From Astropecten irregularis (lineage: Eukaryota > Echinodermata > Asteroidea > Paxillosida > Astropectinidae), in NCBI GenBank assembly GCA_963971285.1, contig OZ020264.1:13344431-13408430 (forward strand): a DNA stretch of 64,000 bases, given 5' to 3'. A program made the position numbers and the translations under genes. The notes below the pieces were generated by a model. The model ran no database searches. It saw only the letters and a list, made by a program, of their open reading frames with translations, and was not told the origin of the DNA. Position 1 is the first letter of the stretch. Each line of letters opens with the position of its first letter. Below are positions 34,201-43,529 of this stretch, in pieces.

Positions 34201-37200
34201 TACGATTTTGTAATTATAATTCCGTCCTATTTTTCGTATTTGACTTTTTCAGAACATTGCCTATTTTGATTTGGTGAGCTACATCCCTCGTTCTGCATCG
34301 ATATCGGAACCTGATGAAGATGTCGCAACGCCATCCAATGACAGCGGAGCTACGACACCAGGTACCCCAGCAACCCTCCCAGACACTGATGGTAACTCTT
34401 CCATCGCAAGCTCGGATGCTTTCTCCCCTATGGATGATTCTCCTCAAACAGCCGTGAAGATTCTAGACGTAAAGAGCAAACCGTTCAAGCTTGAGAAGCA
34501 GCACTCCTTGCCTCAGCATTACTCTGAAATAGACAAGTCTAACCTTGACTCTACGACCGAAACCAAATCCCAAGGAGATGGCGATGAACTAGCTGGGGTT
34601 CAGAAGCCGAGGTCTTTTAGTTCTGGTAGGATTCTTGATGCCAAGCCGGCAAGACCTGCTTCCCTTGGTGTTCCTTCTCGCAACGAGAACATCCTAGATG
34701 CCTCTCAGAAGTCTGTCGAGGACAGTATCAACGATGGAAGTCTTGAGGTTATCCGCGTGCGGACCAGGAAAGCCAAGAAAGGACACAAGAAGAAGAAGAA
34801 AGGGGAGAGGTCCTCCATCAACGGCGACAAAATGACGAGGACCGGCAGCTCAGGGACTCTGAGCTCACTGTGTGACGATGTTGAGTCGTCTAGTCCAAGA
34901 CTGGAAGCACCAGCTGCTGATACCATATCCAAGAGTAGCTCTCACTCTTCCCTTCATAGTTTCTCCGACCGTGGATCTCTGAATGAAGCTCCTAGCTTAG
35001 GAAAATCTGATGCAGACAGCCTGAATTGCATGGACATGATGAACGACAAAAGTCTGGAGAAGGTGAAGGTTGATGAAACTGATGCTGCACCAGCGATGCC
35101 AGAACTTATACAAAACATCGACGAGGAAACTGCAGCATCACTAGATGTAACGGAAACAGGAGACATGAACCAATCAAAGGAACCAAGCCTTATATCTAAT
35201 GACTTGCATCTAGAATCAGAATCATGTAACAAGGACCACAATCTATCAATCAGTGAGAATCTTGCCGAGCATCAACCTGAAATAGTCTGTACTGATGTCA
35301 AGCCCAGTCGAGGCTCGGCATCAAGATCTAGTCTCAATTTTGAGGAAACAGAGACAATGACGCTTATAACTCCAAGGCCCAAAGACCCTGCTCTAGATGA
35401 CGCTCAATTGACCGTAGCTCAGCCAAACCAGTCATCGTCTGAAAGTTTCCTCAACCAGAGTCTATCAGATGATCACAATAACTCCTTATCTTCCTATCCA
35501 TCGGAGACGGTACCGAGTTTTGCCGATCTCTTCACTGGGACCATGCCGCAGATTTCGGACGAGCACCCTTTGCCATCTCCTAGTTCGTCATCCTATTCCA
35601 CGTCAGACATCTCGGCCAATCCTAGCGAGGAAGGCCTGACAAAGTCCAATGGAAGGAACAGTAGAAGCATCAGGACATCATCAGATGCAAGCTCCTCCTT
35701 CAAGGAATCCACAGAAGGGGATGACAGCATCAGCGATGTTGCCAAGGAGACGGTTGCTAGGGACAGTCTGAATGCAGGAGAGGAAACTCATGATGCAGAA
35801 ATCAAGTGAGTATTTTGAGAATGCACAGAGTCTACCAAACTTTCATATTTCTGAACAAGATGAAGTTGATTAAATTCATGCCAATATGAAAATAATGATA
35901 ACATGTTCTATCTTTTGATACTCGGTGTGCGTTTTATTATTATCCCTGGTCATCGGGCTACGTTTGCATTCCTGAAATCATCTTGATGCCCTTCGAGAAT
36001 GCATCTCAAGTATACAGCCCCGGCCATTGTAAAGCACACAGGCTAATCAAACCACAAAGCCATCTCTACCCTCACAGGTACCCTGGGTGAAGAGAAGCAA
36101 TATGTGACAAAGCATCTTGCCCAAGGACACAAGCACTAACCCATGGCTGGATTCGAACTAACAATTGACCAAAAGACCTTGAGTACGACGCATCGGAGCA
36201 CTATAGGCCACAGCACCCCACACAAATGACCTTTCATTTCTTTTTGTCCATAATCTGCATGATTTGTGATCCGTGCGCCACCATGAGGGAGCGCTAGAGA
36301 GGTGCCAATGAGTTGGATGTTACCATGATGGTCAATAGATTGACTGTATTAAACTTCTTGGGTTACTACACATTGCTTTATCTCTTTGCAGAGTTGATAA
36401 CAATCTCAAGTTGTACCTGATGCTAGAGATCTTCAGCAGTGAAGAAGAACAATTCAAAAAGGTATCGTCATCAATTTTTTAAATCATCCAAATCATTTAG
36501 TTTGATACTTATTGCTAGTAAAAAAATCGCTTATTTCTCACTCAGTGTTGAAATTGACAGTGCGTGCCCCTAATCTGCTAGTCATTTGTAATTACAACCA
36601 CATTATGGCCATGCCTCTTATCCACTCACCTTTGACCTTTGACCTTACTCTGACCTATACATGTACCTTTCTGCAGTTGATCCGTATGAGCACCGGTCAC
36701 ATGGAAGGTGACCTCCAGCCAGTCTTTATCCTGCTGACCGATCGTACGTTATATATACTGAGACGAGGGGACAAGCGCGGTCATTTCTCCACACAGCAGA
36801 AACTGCCGTACAATTCACTGGACTATATCTCGGTAAGTAACTTATCTATTCAAGCATCGAAAATGGAAAAATTATACAAATAATGATTAATCAACAAAAA
36901 AGTGTACAAAAACGCCTGGATATTGGATCTTATATCCCAGACTGTTGCCATGGAGATTTATTAATAACTGACCAATCATCTGCACAGGTTGGTTTGAACT
37001 ACCAGACAATCCAGATTGTTTGCACCAATAGGAGGAAGCAGTTTTGGCTGACCACTGGAGACGAAACTCAAACAAGGTAAACATTCTACAAATAAACAAA
37101 CAAACAAACATATAAACAAACACTGTACTATAAAAGCCACATCCTCTTTGAGTGATCCCTGTGTACCATTTCTCAGGTTGCAGCATTGGTAACGCTGCAC

Positions 37201-40200
37201 GTATCTTCAATGATCCTTGGGATATAGCAGTATGTGAGCAGTTTCATGGCTTCTGATTGCCAACCGAACAAAGATAGGGACACCACCAACATAGGACTGA
37301 ATAGCTCAGTTGGTAGAGCACCTGTATGGTTCGAATCCTGCTCCAGTCAATTTTTCTTTGTTCACCTTTCAAAGATAATTGACTATTAGGGACGCACTGA
37401 TATAGAGTTGGATGGCTCAGTTGGTAAGAGCACCAGTACGGTATGCAGGAGGTTGCTGGTTCGAATCCCACTCCACTTTTCAGTGAAAAAGAGACTGTCA
37501 CGCTTTACACCAAATCTTAAAGCTAGTCCTAGTGTCCTAGTCTCTCCAAGGAAGTAAGTTGCTGTTTTTGGCTAGCCCATCTATTCTAACCCCAATCTGC
37601 TGGCTGGTCCTGACAGCAAGATTGCATGTTAACCCTCTTAGAGAGTAATGATGTCATCTGTAAATTGGTTTGTCAAACATTTGTGTGCTAAGACATCATC
37701 TACGAGTGGTTAATTAACTATACCTATCTTTCTAAAAACTGTTGTCGTCAGTGAAGGGAATAATATTAAATCTCTTACTCTGGTTTTCATTGATTGCTGC
37801 AGGTTTTTTCTGTGCTCGCTGCGACGCATCATGAATGAATGTCAACAAATTAACGAACCTGTCAGCATTTTGACTGATGCTACAGCTCAAGTGATAACGC
37901 TAAGAAAGTGGGCCGCTCAGGAAAGCAAGATGGAGGTATGTCTCAAAGACTAGCTTAGAGTTGGGAGGGCCTGACGTTTCAATCCTAATAGGATCTTTCT
38001 CAAAGACTAGCTTAGAGTTAGGAGTAATAGTAAAATATAGTAAAAAATTTAGTAAAATAGAAATTATCAAAAAATTTTGTTTTACTATAATTAATATCCC
38101 CATACTTAGACAAAGACAAGAACTGCATTGAGAGCCACTGTTAAACTCATCTTTTCATCTTGTTCAAATCTCTTCTTTGTTTTCTTTTCTCAACAGACAC
38201 ATGACGTCAAACTTCAGCTGTACTCCCTCGTCCACTGGGAGGACCTGACCGACCTGACAATGACCCCTGACCTCCAGCTCTATGAACCCCAGGTCATCAG
38301 GAAAGGTCACCTCTACTATAAGGTCGCTGGGAGCTTCCTGTTGGGCAGTTCCTGGAAGAAGGCGTGGTTTGTCCTGAGGAATGAGATGTTCTGTCGGTTT
38401 ATTCAGAGGAGCGATCAGCAGCCTGATCTCAGTGTCCAATTAAGGTAAGATGAATCCAATCATCAAGCATGGTCTTTGTCACCTCAAGGGCCTTTCTCAA
38501 AGCTCGGCTCTGGCTCCGGCTTCGTCTCTGTCATCCATATGCTGAACCAGAGAATCAACTTCCAAACCACAGCCAAAAGCCTCTATTTTGATACCTGTAA
38601 TTTTAGAATGGATTTCAGAAATGGAGACGGAGCCAGAGCCGGAGCCGGAGCCGAGCTTTGAGAAAGGCTCCACAACTGACAATACAGGTTGTGCTCTTTG
38701 ATTAACATTGGAGCTCCATTTCTGAGAGAAATATTTGTCTCTTATTTTTTATACTACATGTTACTTACAAATGAAATTACAAATTGAGTTGCTTCAATAA
38801 GATATTTGGCCAAGGTGTGCAAAACAGCCAGAAGGTGATTCAAAAGGGGACAAGCAGAATAGACTGGTCCCTTGTGCCCTGAACTGTGCATATTCACACG
38901 TGTGTATACGGGAAACATGACATGAGATGGCTAAGGGTATGGCATCATTATCTTACAGGATGCCTTACTTTGGCGGCTGCCGACGCGTCCGAAATGGAGA
39001 GCGCCCTCACAGCTTTGAGCTGATTCTGTCGGATGGTGCCTCCCTGGAGCTGTCATGTGACACTGAAGAGAAGGTCTCTGATTGGCTGCAAGCCATCTGC
39101 CAGGTCGTAGCGCAAGCTGTAAGTTTGTAGAAACTTTCAAAGCTTTTCTAGGTTTGCTTAGAGTTAGGAGGACCTGACACGTTTCAATCCTCATCTAGAT
39201 TTCATGGTGAACTTTGTGAATGAGTGGAAAGTTTGCAGGTGTCGTACTAAGATCCTTCGTCCCTTTCAAATTTCCTGAAGTGTCTCAGTATGTAACATAC
39301 TGAGGAACCTAGCCTCCCAAGGGTCATATAAATGGGAACCTTCTCTGTGGAATCTGTTCATTTATTTGGAAAGGGTTGAGTAAATTTTGAATTTTGAACT
39401 TGCTTGCCATTCTGGAGTACATCATTTGCTCTGCATTGACGTTTAACTTTGATGACCAAATGCTTTAACTATGATTACCCCTATTAGCAAGGCCATGCGT
39501 CAATGATATAACAAGCCTACATTCTTTGTCATCATACAGCAAGTTGCAGCTACTAGCCCCACCCATGCCCCGCCCCCCTGCCAGCCATGCTGTGCCGTGA
39601 CCACCTCCCGTAAGCTCCTCCTATGCCACGAAGATTGCCAGACCAACTTCTATCGTCTACTGGCTGGAGTGGACATTACGGACATCACTGGACTGACCAG
39701 TGACCCTGAGGATGGCACCTATGTCATTGTGGTCAGTACCTCCAATTGATTTATCCCTACCTGGTCATTCCCAGCAATGTCCCATTCTAAGGAAATCCAT
39801 TGACTTGTCTTCAAGATACATTTGACTCTGTCTTTGGGTCGATTTCATGAAGCCCTACGATCGATCGTAACTTGAGTTACAGAGGATAACCCATCATATC
39901 CTAGGCTAGAGTGGTTTGGATATGTGCAATGCATGGGCAATGAGAGAACACCCAAACTGCTATACCTATGGAAACCAACTCATGGGAAGGGCAGACATGG
40001 TCGGCCTAAAACTACATGGAGAGATGTCATTCAGAGAGATCTCTCACTCCTAGACACTGGGTGGTCAGTTGAAGATGCATAAGTGGCAGCTCAAGACAGG
40101 TCCATTTGGAAGTTTTTTCTCAAGTCAAGCAGCAAGTGCAGATAATGCATGAAGCTTTCCAGTTAGTTAGTTAGTTAGTCTACTTAGTTATCCTATCCTA

Positions 40201-40876
40201 TGTAGGGCTGCAATGCATCGTAAGTCCTATGATTGATTGTAAGTTATGATGAGTTTAGGGAAATCCACCCCTGTCAATCAACACCTGTTGAATGTATGGA
40301 TATTGTGTGTGGTTTATTTCTGTAGGCAATAGAGATGGGCAAAGCTCAGAAGCCCTGGGTGTTCTACTTCAACAGCGCTCAGGAGAAGACAAAGTTTGAG
40401 TCCACTCTCTGTGATGTGTGGAAGGAACAGCTACAGGTTAGTCTGCTTTATCCTACGAGATTTGTAATGGTCTAATGATGAAGACTTAGGATCATGTCAA
40501 TGCATAGGCTGCCTGGTAATGTGTAATGGTCCAGATGGAGGCAGCCATAGCTGGGACCATCACATACCAACCTATAGGCCAACCTCTATAGACCTATCCA
40601 ACCAGGCCTCTAATGGTCCAGATGGAGGCAGCCATAGCTGGGACCATCACATACCAACCTATAGGCCAACGTCTATAGACCTTTCCAACCAGGCCTCTAA
40701 TAAATAATATTTCCAATTCAAACCTTTGATCTGTTTATCAGGTTCCGTTACCCATAACTCCCATCTCCGATGATCGTGTGCAAAAGAGATGTCGAGAGTG
40801 CTCCACCCTGATCCAGTCGTCATGGCAACGGAGTGACAGCCTAATGAGAGGCCGTATAGGTGGGAGTATTTGGTAA
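31296..40876 (+). CDS. PLEKHM2: PLEKHM2 (SKIP) orthologue, lysosomal Arl8/kinesin adaptor, 15 exons, 1,105 aa
   Basis: Coding exons: 31296-31361, 32484-32590, 33133-33242, 33340-33439, 34039-34126, 34253-35805, 36392-36461, 36677-36832, 36988-37076, 37803-37935, 38197-38444, 38959-39118, 39540-39731, 40326-40436, 40742-40876. All borders are GT-AG and all phases join. Residues 1-157 form the RUN domain, with YWGVAKLF and the basic GRSRAWLY motif (R94, R96) in the Arl8-contact region. Residues 158-674 are a Ser/Asp-rich linker keeping LEVIRVRTRKAKKG and a lysine tract. The C-terminal part has PH-like modules: about 695-800 (MSTGHMEGDLQ, CTNRRKQFWL), a PH domain about 850-960 (GHLYYKVAG, WFVLRNE, SDWLQAIC) and a third about 961-1061 (HEDCQTNFYR). 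The protein ends with SSWQRSDSLMRGR. It matches human PLEKHM2 along its length (human about 1,019 aa). The family links Arl8 on lysosomes to kinesin-1 and to effectors. The linker contains no tryptophan, unlike human. Confidence 0.96.
31485..31652. repeat. 168-bp near-continuous inverted repeat in PLEKHM2 intron 1
   Basis: CATAAGCCTTATCGCAAATA at the left is mirrored by TATTTGCGATAAGGCTTATG at the right. The arms continue through CCTGGTTGATTTTGGACAAT and its inverse, and GAAAGGCAC / GTGCCTTTC. The loop is only a few bases. If transcribed with the intron it would fold into a long hairpin. Confidence 0.85.
31773..32027. mobile_element. hAT-like MITE in PLEKHM2 intron 1
   Basis: Terminal inverted repeats begin GGTAACGGTGTTCAAGCAGG on the left and GGTAACGGTGTACAAGCAGG (reverse complement) on the right, extending through TCCGATACCT. 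Flanks ATACTTTG (31,765-31,772) and ATACTTTC (32,028-32,035) match in 7 of 8 bases, fitting the 8-bp target duplication of hAT elements. About 255 bp, non-coding. Confidence 0.75.
32228..32345. repeat. Inverted relic of the neighbouring MITE interior
   Basis: In reverse complement, CTGTTCCAATATGATATTTG, CAGCAAATGTTCC and TGCAACATTTCAGTGTAAAA match the interior of the element at 31,773-32,027. No terminal repeats remain on this copy. Confidence 0.65.
32634..32782. repeat. Inverted repeat (arms about 50 bp) in PLEKHM2 intron 2
   Basis: GGAGATTAGTCCACTCTGG...GGTACCCAG at 32,650-32,682 is mirrored by CTGGGTACC...CCAGAGTGGACCAATCTCC at 32,733-32,766, with further matching outside. Probably a small foldback element. 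Confidence 0.75.
33781..33885. repeat. Dispersed repeat with GTTTCGATCC...GGATCTTTCTCAAAGG core
   Basis: GAGTTAGGAGGGCCCGATGT then TTCGATCCTTGTAGGATCTT and TCTCAAAGGCT, with an inverted AGGCCCTCCTTGCTCC closing it at 33,863-33,878. Other copies lie at 37,955-38,025, 39,160-39,195, 49,137-49,195 and 62,232-62,278. Confidence 0.7.
35985..36220 (-). mobile_element. tRNA-derived SINE of the Deu/V-SINE type, minus strand, in PLEKHM2 intron 6
   Basis: On the minus strand a tRNA-like head contains the B-box-like GTTCGAATCCAGCC. It is followed by a body with GTGTCCTTGGGCAAGATGCT and TCACCCAGGGTACCTGTGAG. That body, with CCTTGGGCAAG and a CACCCAGG...GGTACC segment, is typical of the conserved SINEs of fish, echinoderms and amphioxus. 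The tail runs through GTGCTTTACAATGG. Family name inferred from memory of these motifs. Confidence 0.7.
37295..37480 (+). mobile_element. Two tRNA-like SINE fragments in tandem, PLEKHM2 intron 9
   Basis: Two copies of an A-box (TAGCTCAGTTGGTAGAGCAC near 37,303; TGGCTCAGTTGGTAAGAGCA near 37,412) and a B-box (GGTTCGAATCC near 37,329; GGTTCGAATCC near 37,457). The first copy lacks most of the anticodon region. In the second, the T-stem and acceptor stem do not pair fully. These are tRNA-derived repeats, not working tRNA genes. Confidence 0.65.
37955..38025. repeat. Dispersed GACGTTTCAATCC repeat, copy 2
   Basis: GAGTTGGGAGGGCCTGACGT then TTCAATCCTAATAGGATCTT and TCTCAAAGACTAGCTTAGAG; part of the unit is repeated once immediately after. 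Confidence 0.65.
38487..38672. mobile_element. Foldback element with (GGAGCC)n-type arms, copy 1, PLEKHM2 intron 11
   Basis: Left arm GGGCCTTTCTCAAAGCTCGG then CTCTGGCTCCGGCTTCG; right arm CGGAGCCAGAGCCGGAGCCG then AGCTTTGAGAAAGGC. Arms of about 45 bp are built from GGAGCC hexamers. Related to 43,285-43,529. Confidence 0.75.
39160..39195. repeat. Dispersed GACGTTTCGATCC repeat, truncated copy 3
   Basis: GCTTAGAGTTAGGAGGACCT then GACACGTTTCAATCC. Only the left part of the unit is kept. Confidence 0.5.
39836..40265 (+). mobile_element. 3' tail of a non-LTR (LINE) reverse transcriptase, decayed, in PLEKHM2 intron 13
   Basis: From 39,903 the frame reads LEWFGYV, then KGRHGRPKTTWRDVIQRDL and, after an in-frame stop, AAQDRSIWK. 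This is the C-terminal pattern of LINE polyproteins (LRWLGHV ... GRP..TW..V..DL ... A.DR..W). A (GTTA)n run at about 40,161-40,177 looks like the element's simple-repeat tail. The flanking ATGAAGCCCTACGATCGATC and inverted CGTAAGTCCTATGATTGATT may be another small repeat around it. Confidence 0.75.
40524..40697 (+). repeat. Tandem duplication, 2 x 87 bp, before the last PLEKHM2 exon
   Basis: TAATGGTCCAGATGGAGGCA begins at 40,524 and again at 40,611. The copies differ at two positions over 87 bp (CCTC/CGTC and CTAT/CTTT), so the event is recent. The unit is a multiple of three and stays open, but it lies in an intron. Confidence 0.9.
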
Positions 40877-42480
40877 AAATAAGCATGATAATATTAATGA
40901 TTATAATAATACCCCAAAATAGATGGAAATTGTATTTAATAATTCTAATAGTCTTGTACTTCTGCTATTGTAATGCAACAAGTTGGCAGTGACATTTAAT
41001 TTGGTGGAGATAAGGTCAACTCAATCCTATTTGAGCTATGTTAGTGGAAGTGTCTGAAATTACAGGTGCTACGATTTGTCCAAGATGGAATTGGTGTTCA
41101 TCAATTTGCTCGTTTCAGTCCACGAAGCCAATAAAAGTAAACACTGAATACCTAAGTCGATGGAAAGACATATTAAACTCTATGTAGGATAATAGCAGAT
41201 AATATTGAATCTTTAAAGTTACCGCAGTAAGAAACATTACTTCAACTATTGAACGTAAATTCAAATAGGTCACTTCTAAACTATGTATTTCACTTCGTTC
41301 TCACCTGGGATGTTCTGCTATGTAAAATTGCCACAGATATCAAAATACTGAATAAATTATCTAAATAACTAAAGGAAACTATTAAATTAAGGTTATCTAG
41401 AACAAAATGTTTACTTGTAACCAGTCCTGCCAGTCAATGTTAATATTGTACCATAGATCAAATGTAAGTAAAGGTGCACAATTGAAGGTTGAATTCTAAA
41501 TGATATAAATGTAACCGGCTGAATGGTATGTGTCAAAGGTCGTGTCAAAGGTCATGTCAAAGGTTGTGTCAGATGCTCATGTGTTTTGTGTCGCTCTGTG
41601 TGCTAAATATTAAATGGCCAAAACAAAAAGAAATTTTTTTTAATAGTATCTGCAGATGTTAACCGTAATTGCTGTGTTGCAATGTAAATCAAAAGTGATA
41701 GTCCAAAATAACAACATATAATCATTGAATGTGGTATTTACAATCTACAACCTGATTAATGTATACAAATATTCAGTGATTTATTGGAACATGAAATTTT
41801 TATGAAATACTGATTATGATAATGATTATTATTATTTCTTATTTAATCTGAAAGATAACTTTTATTAAGTCAAACTTGAGAGGGAAATGATTTTGTGCAA
41901 TATACAGCAGTACAAAGTTTGTTGAAACACGAGACTGCAATATGGGCGTAATGTTTAAATTCCTTTTTTCATTAAGATTGTGAACTGTTTTTTTTTTCTC
42001 CATAAGTTGCAGTAAACTTTACAAACCTTTTCCAGTCGACTTTTGTTTGTAAGGGAAAATGTTGGGAACGATCTTTAATGGTATATATGTTTGTATTTTA
42101 ATTTTCACACTTAGCTTTACTCGACAAAAAGAGAGTTCATATATATTTTTAAAAGATTTTGTTATGATTTTCAGGTTTACAAACTACCTGTTTTAAAATG
42201 GTGTTGATTGGTTGAAAGTGTCTTCTGATATTTAAATGCAAAAGATTCTTGATGTATTATGAAGTTCAACTGCCTTGGTTGTACTGACCTTTTTACTAGG
42301 CTTTTATTCAGACCCTATTTTGTCAATTGAGTAATTCTTGTCTATTTATTTATTGAAGGGTCAGGAATGCAGGCTAGGGATTTATGACTCAGTAGTCTGG
42401 AGATGAGGCTAGTTTACAAGGACAGGACCAGTTACTGCAGCATAGGCATAGGTAGGTTTATGTTCATACAAATCATACAG
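40877..42480 (+). other. PLEKHM2 3' UTR and downstream flank
   Basis: AT-rich, no coding frame. AATAAA occurs at 41,130-41,135 and again near 41,351, either of which could end the transcript. Nothing else was recognised. Confidence 0.4.
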
Positions 42481-42482
42481 AC

Positions 42483-42830
42483 GTACATTATGTATAAGAA
42501 GTGCGACTTGAGTAGAGGTAATGGAACTCTAAATATAGTAACCTGAGTCACATCACTTGTACTACATCAATGGGAGATGTTACAGGCGTTACCCTACATT
42601 ATAAGTACATTATGTATAAGATCTTGGACTTGCATTCTAAATATAGTAACCTGAGTCACATTACTGGTACTATATCAATGGAAGATGTGACATGTGTTAC
42701 CATACATAGGCACATTATGAATAAGAACTGAGACTTGGAGGTCATTGAACTGTAAATATAGTAACCTGAGTCACATTACATGTATAATATAAATTTGAGT
42801 TGTGACAGGCGTTACCATGCATGGTATATG
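42483..42830 (+). repeat. Three-unit tandem repeat of about 115 bp
   Basis: Units start near 42,483, 42,604 and 42,711. Shared words are ACATTATGTATAAGA, CTAAATATAGTAACCTGAGT (third unit GTAAATATAG), CACAT and GACAGGCGTTACC. Non-coding. Confidence 0.75.
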
Positions 42831-43284
42831 AAGACACTTCTGGCTTTACTTTGTCAGATTAAGATTATAAACTAGAGATAGCCTGAGCATATTCTTGGTG
42901 CTGTATCAGCTCACTGATGTTGGCCTATATAGTAAAGTGGTTATTTGATCCAAATGTCATAGATTCATAATGCACGCAAATCTTAATACTGTATACCTAC
43001 CGGTTGATTCACATATTTGTGTATGTACTTAAGCACAGTGCCTATAACACTATACACACACACTGTATTGCAGCAAACAGTGACTGTCCAATAAAATGGT
43101 TTGAAAACATGACCTATATTGAAATGTCAGAATTAGGTTATTTATGTATCTCATTAGTATTGCTAGAATGCATTATATTGCTCTGTGCCTCTCCATAGAA
43201 GCCTGTAGATACATGGTTGACTGGTGAGTGGTGATCGTATGAGATAGGAACAGTAATGAGCTTGTATTTGATATCCAACCGATA
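42831..43284. other. Intergenic spacer
   Basis: AT-rich, no recognised feature. Confidence 0.35.
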
Positions 43285-43529
43285 GGGCCTTTTCCAAACC
43301 TCGGCTCCGGCTCAGGCTCCGGCTTCGGCTCCATTTCGTGACTCCATTTTTGAATAACAGGTATCAAAATAGAGGCTTTTGGTTATGGATTGGAATTAGA
43401 TTCTCTAATTTGAACAAGAAAACAGAGCTTCAGCTTCAATGAATAGCCACAACCTATATTTTCAGCAAATGGATGACAGCGCCGGAGCCTGAGCCGAAGC
43501 CGGAGCCGAGGTTTGGAAAAGGGCCCTAA
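43285..43529. mobile_element. Foldback element with (GGAGCC)n-type arms, copy 2
   Basis: Left arm TAGGGCCTTTTCCAAACCTC then GGCTCCGGCTCAGGCTCC; right arm GGAGCCTGAGCCGAAGCCGG then GAGGTTTGGAAAAGGGCCC followed by TA. Arms of about 55 bp are nearly perfect. The TA bordering both ends could be a target-site dinucleotide, but it is also part of the palindrome. Confidence 0.8.

Noticed and set aside
34705-35241. Antisense frames opposite the PLEKHM2 linker exon
   Set aside because: Serine-rich mirror of the coding strand; no motif.
37244-37501. Possible tRNA genes and an 85-codon minus-strand frame
   Set aside because: A and B boxes are present but the stems do not pair and the first copy lacks room for an anticodon arm; the frame is the usual antisense reading of a tRNA-derived SINE.
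38476-38682. Frames on both strands with Gly-Ser repeats
   Set aside because: They read through the GGAGCC foldback arms; the same happens at 43,173-43,571.
40519-40707. 62-codon frame with a duplicated peptide
   Set aside because: It lies in PLEKHM2 intron 14 and arises from the 87-bp tandem duplication; there is no splice signal to include it.
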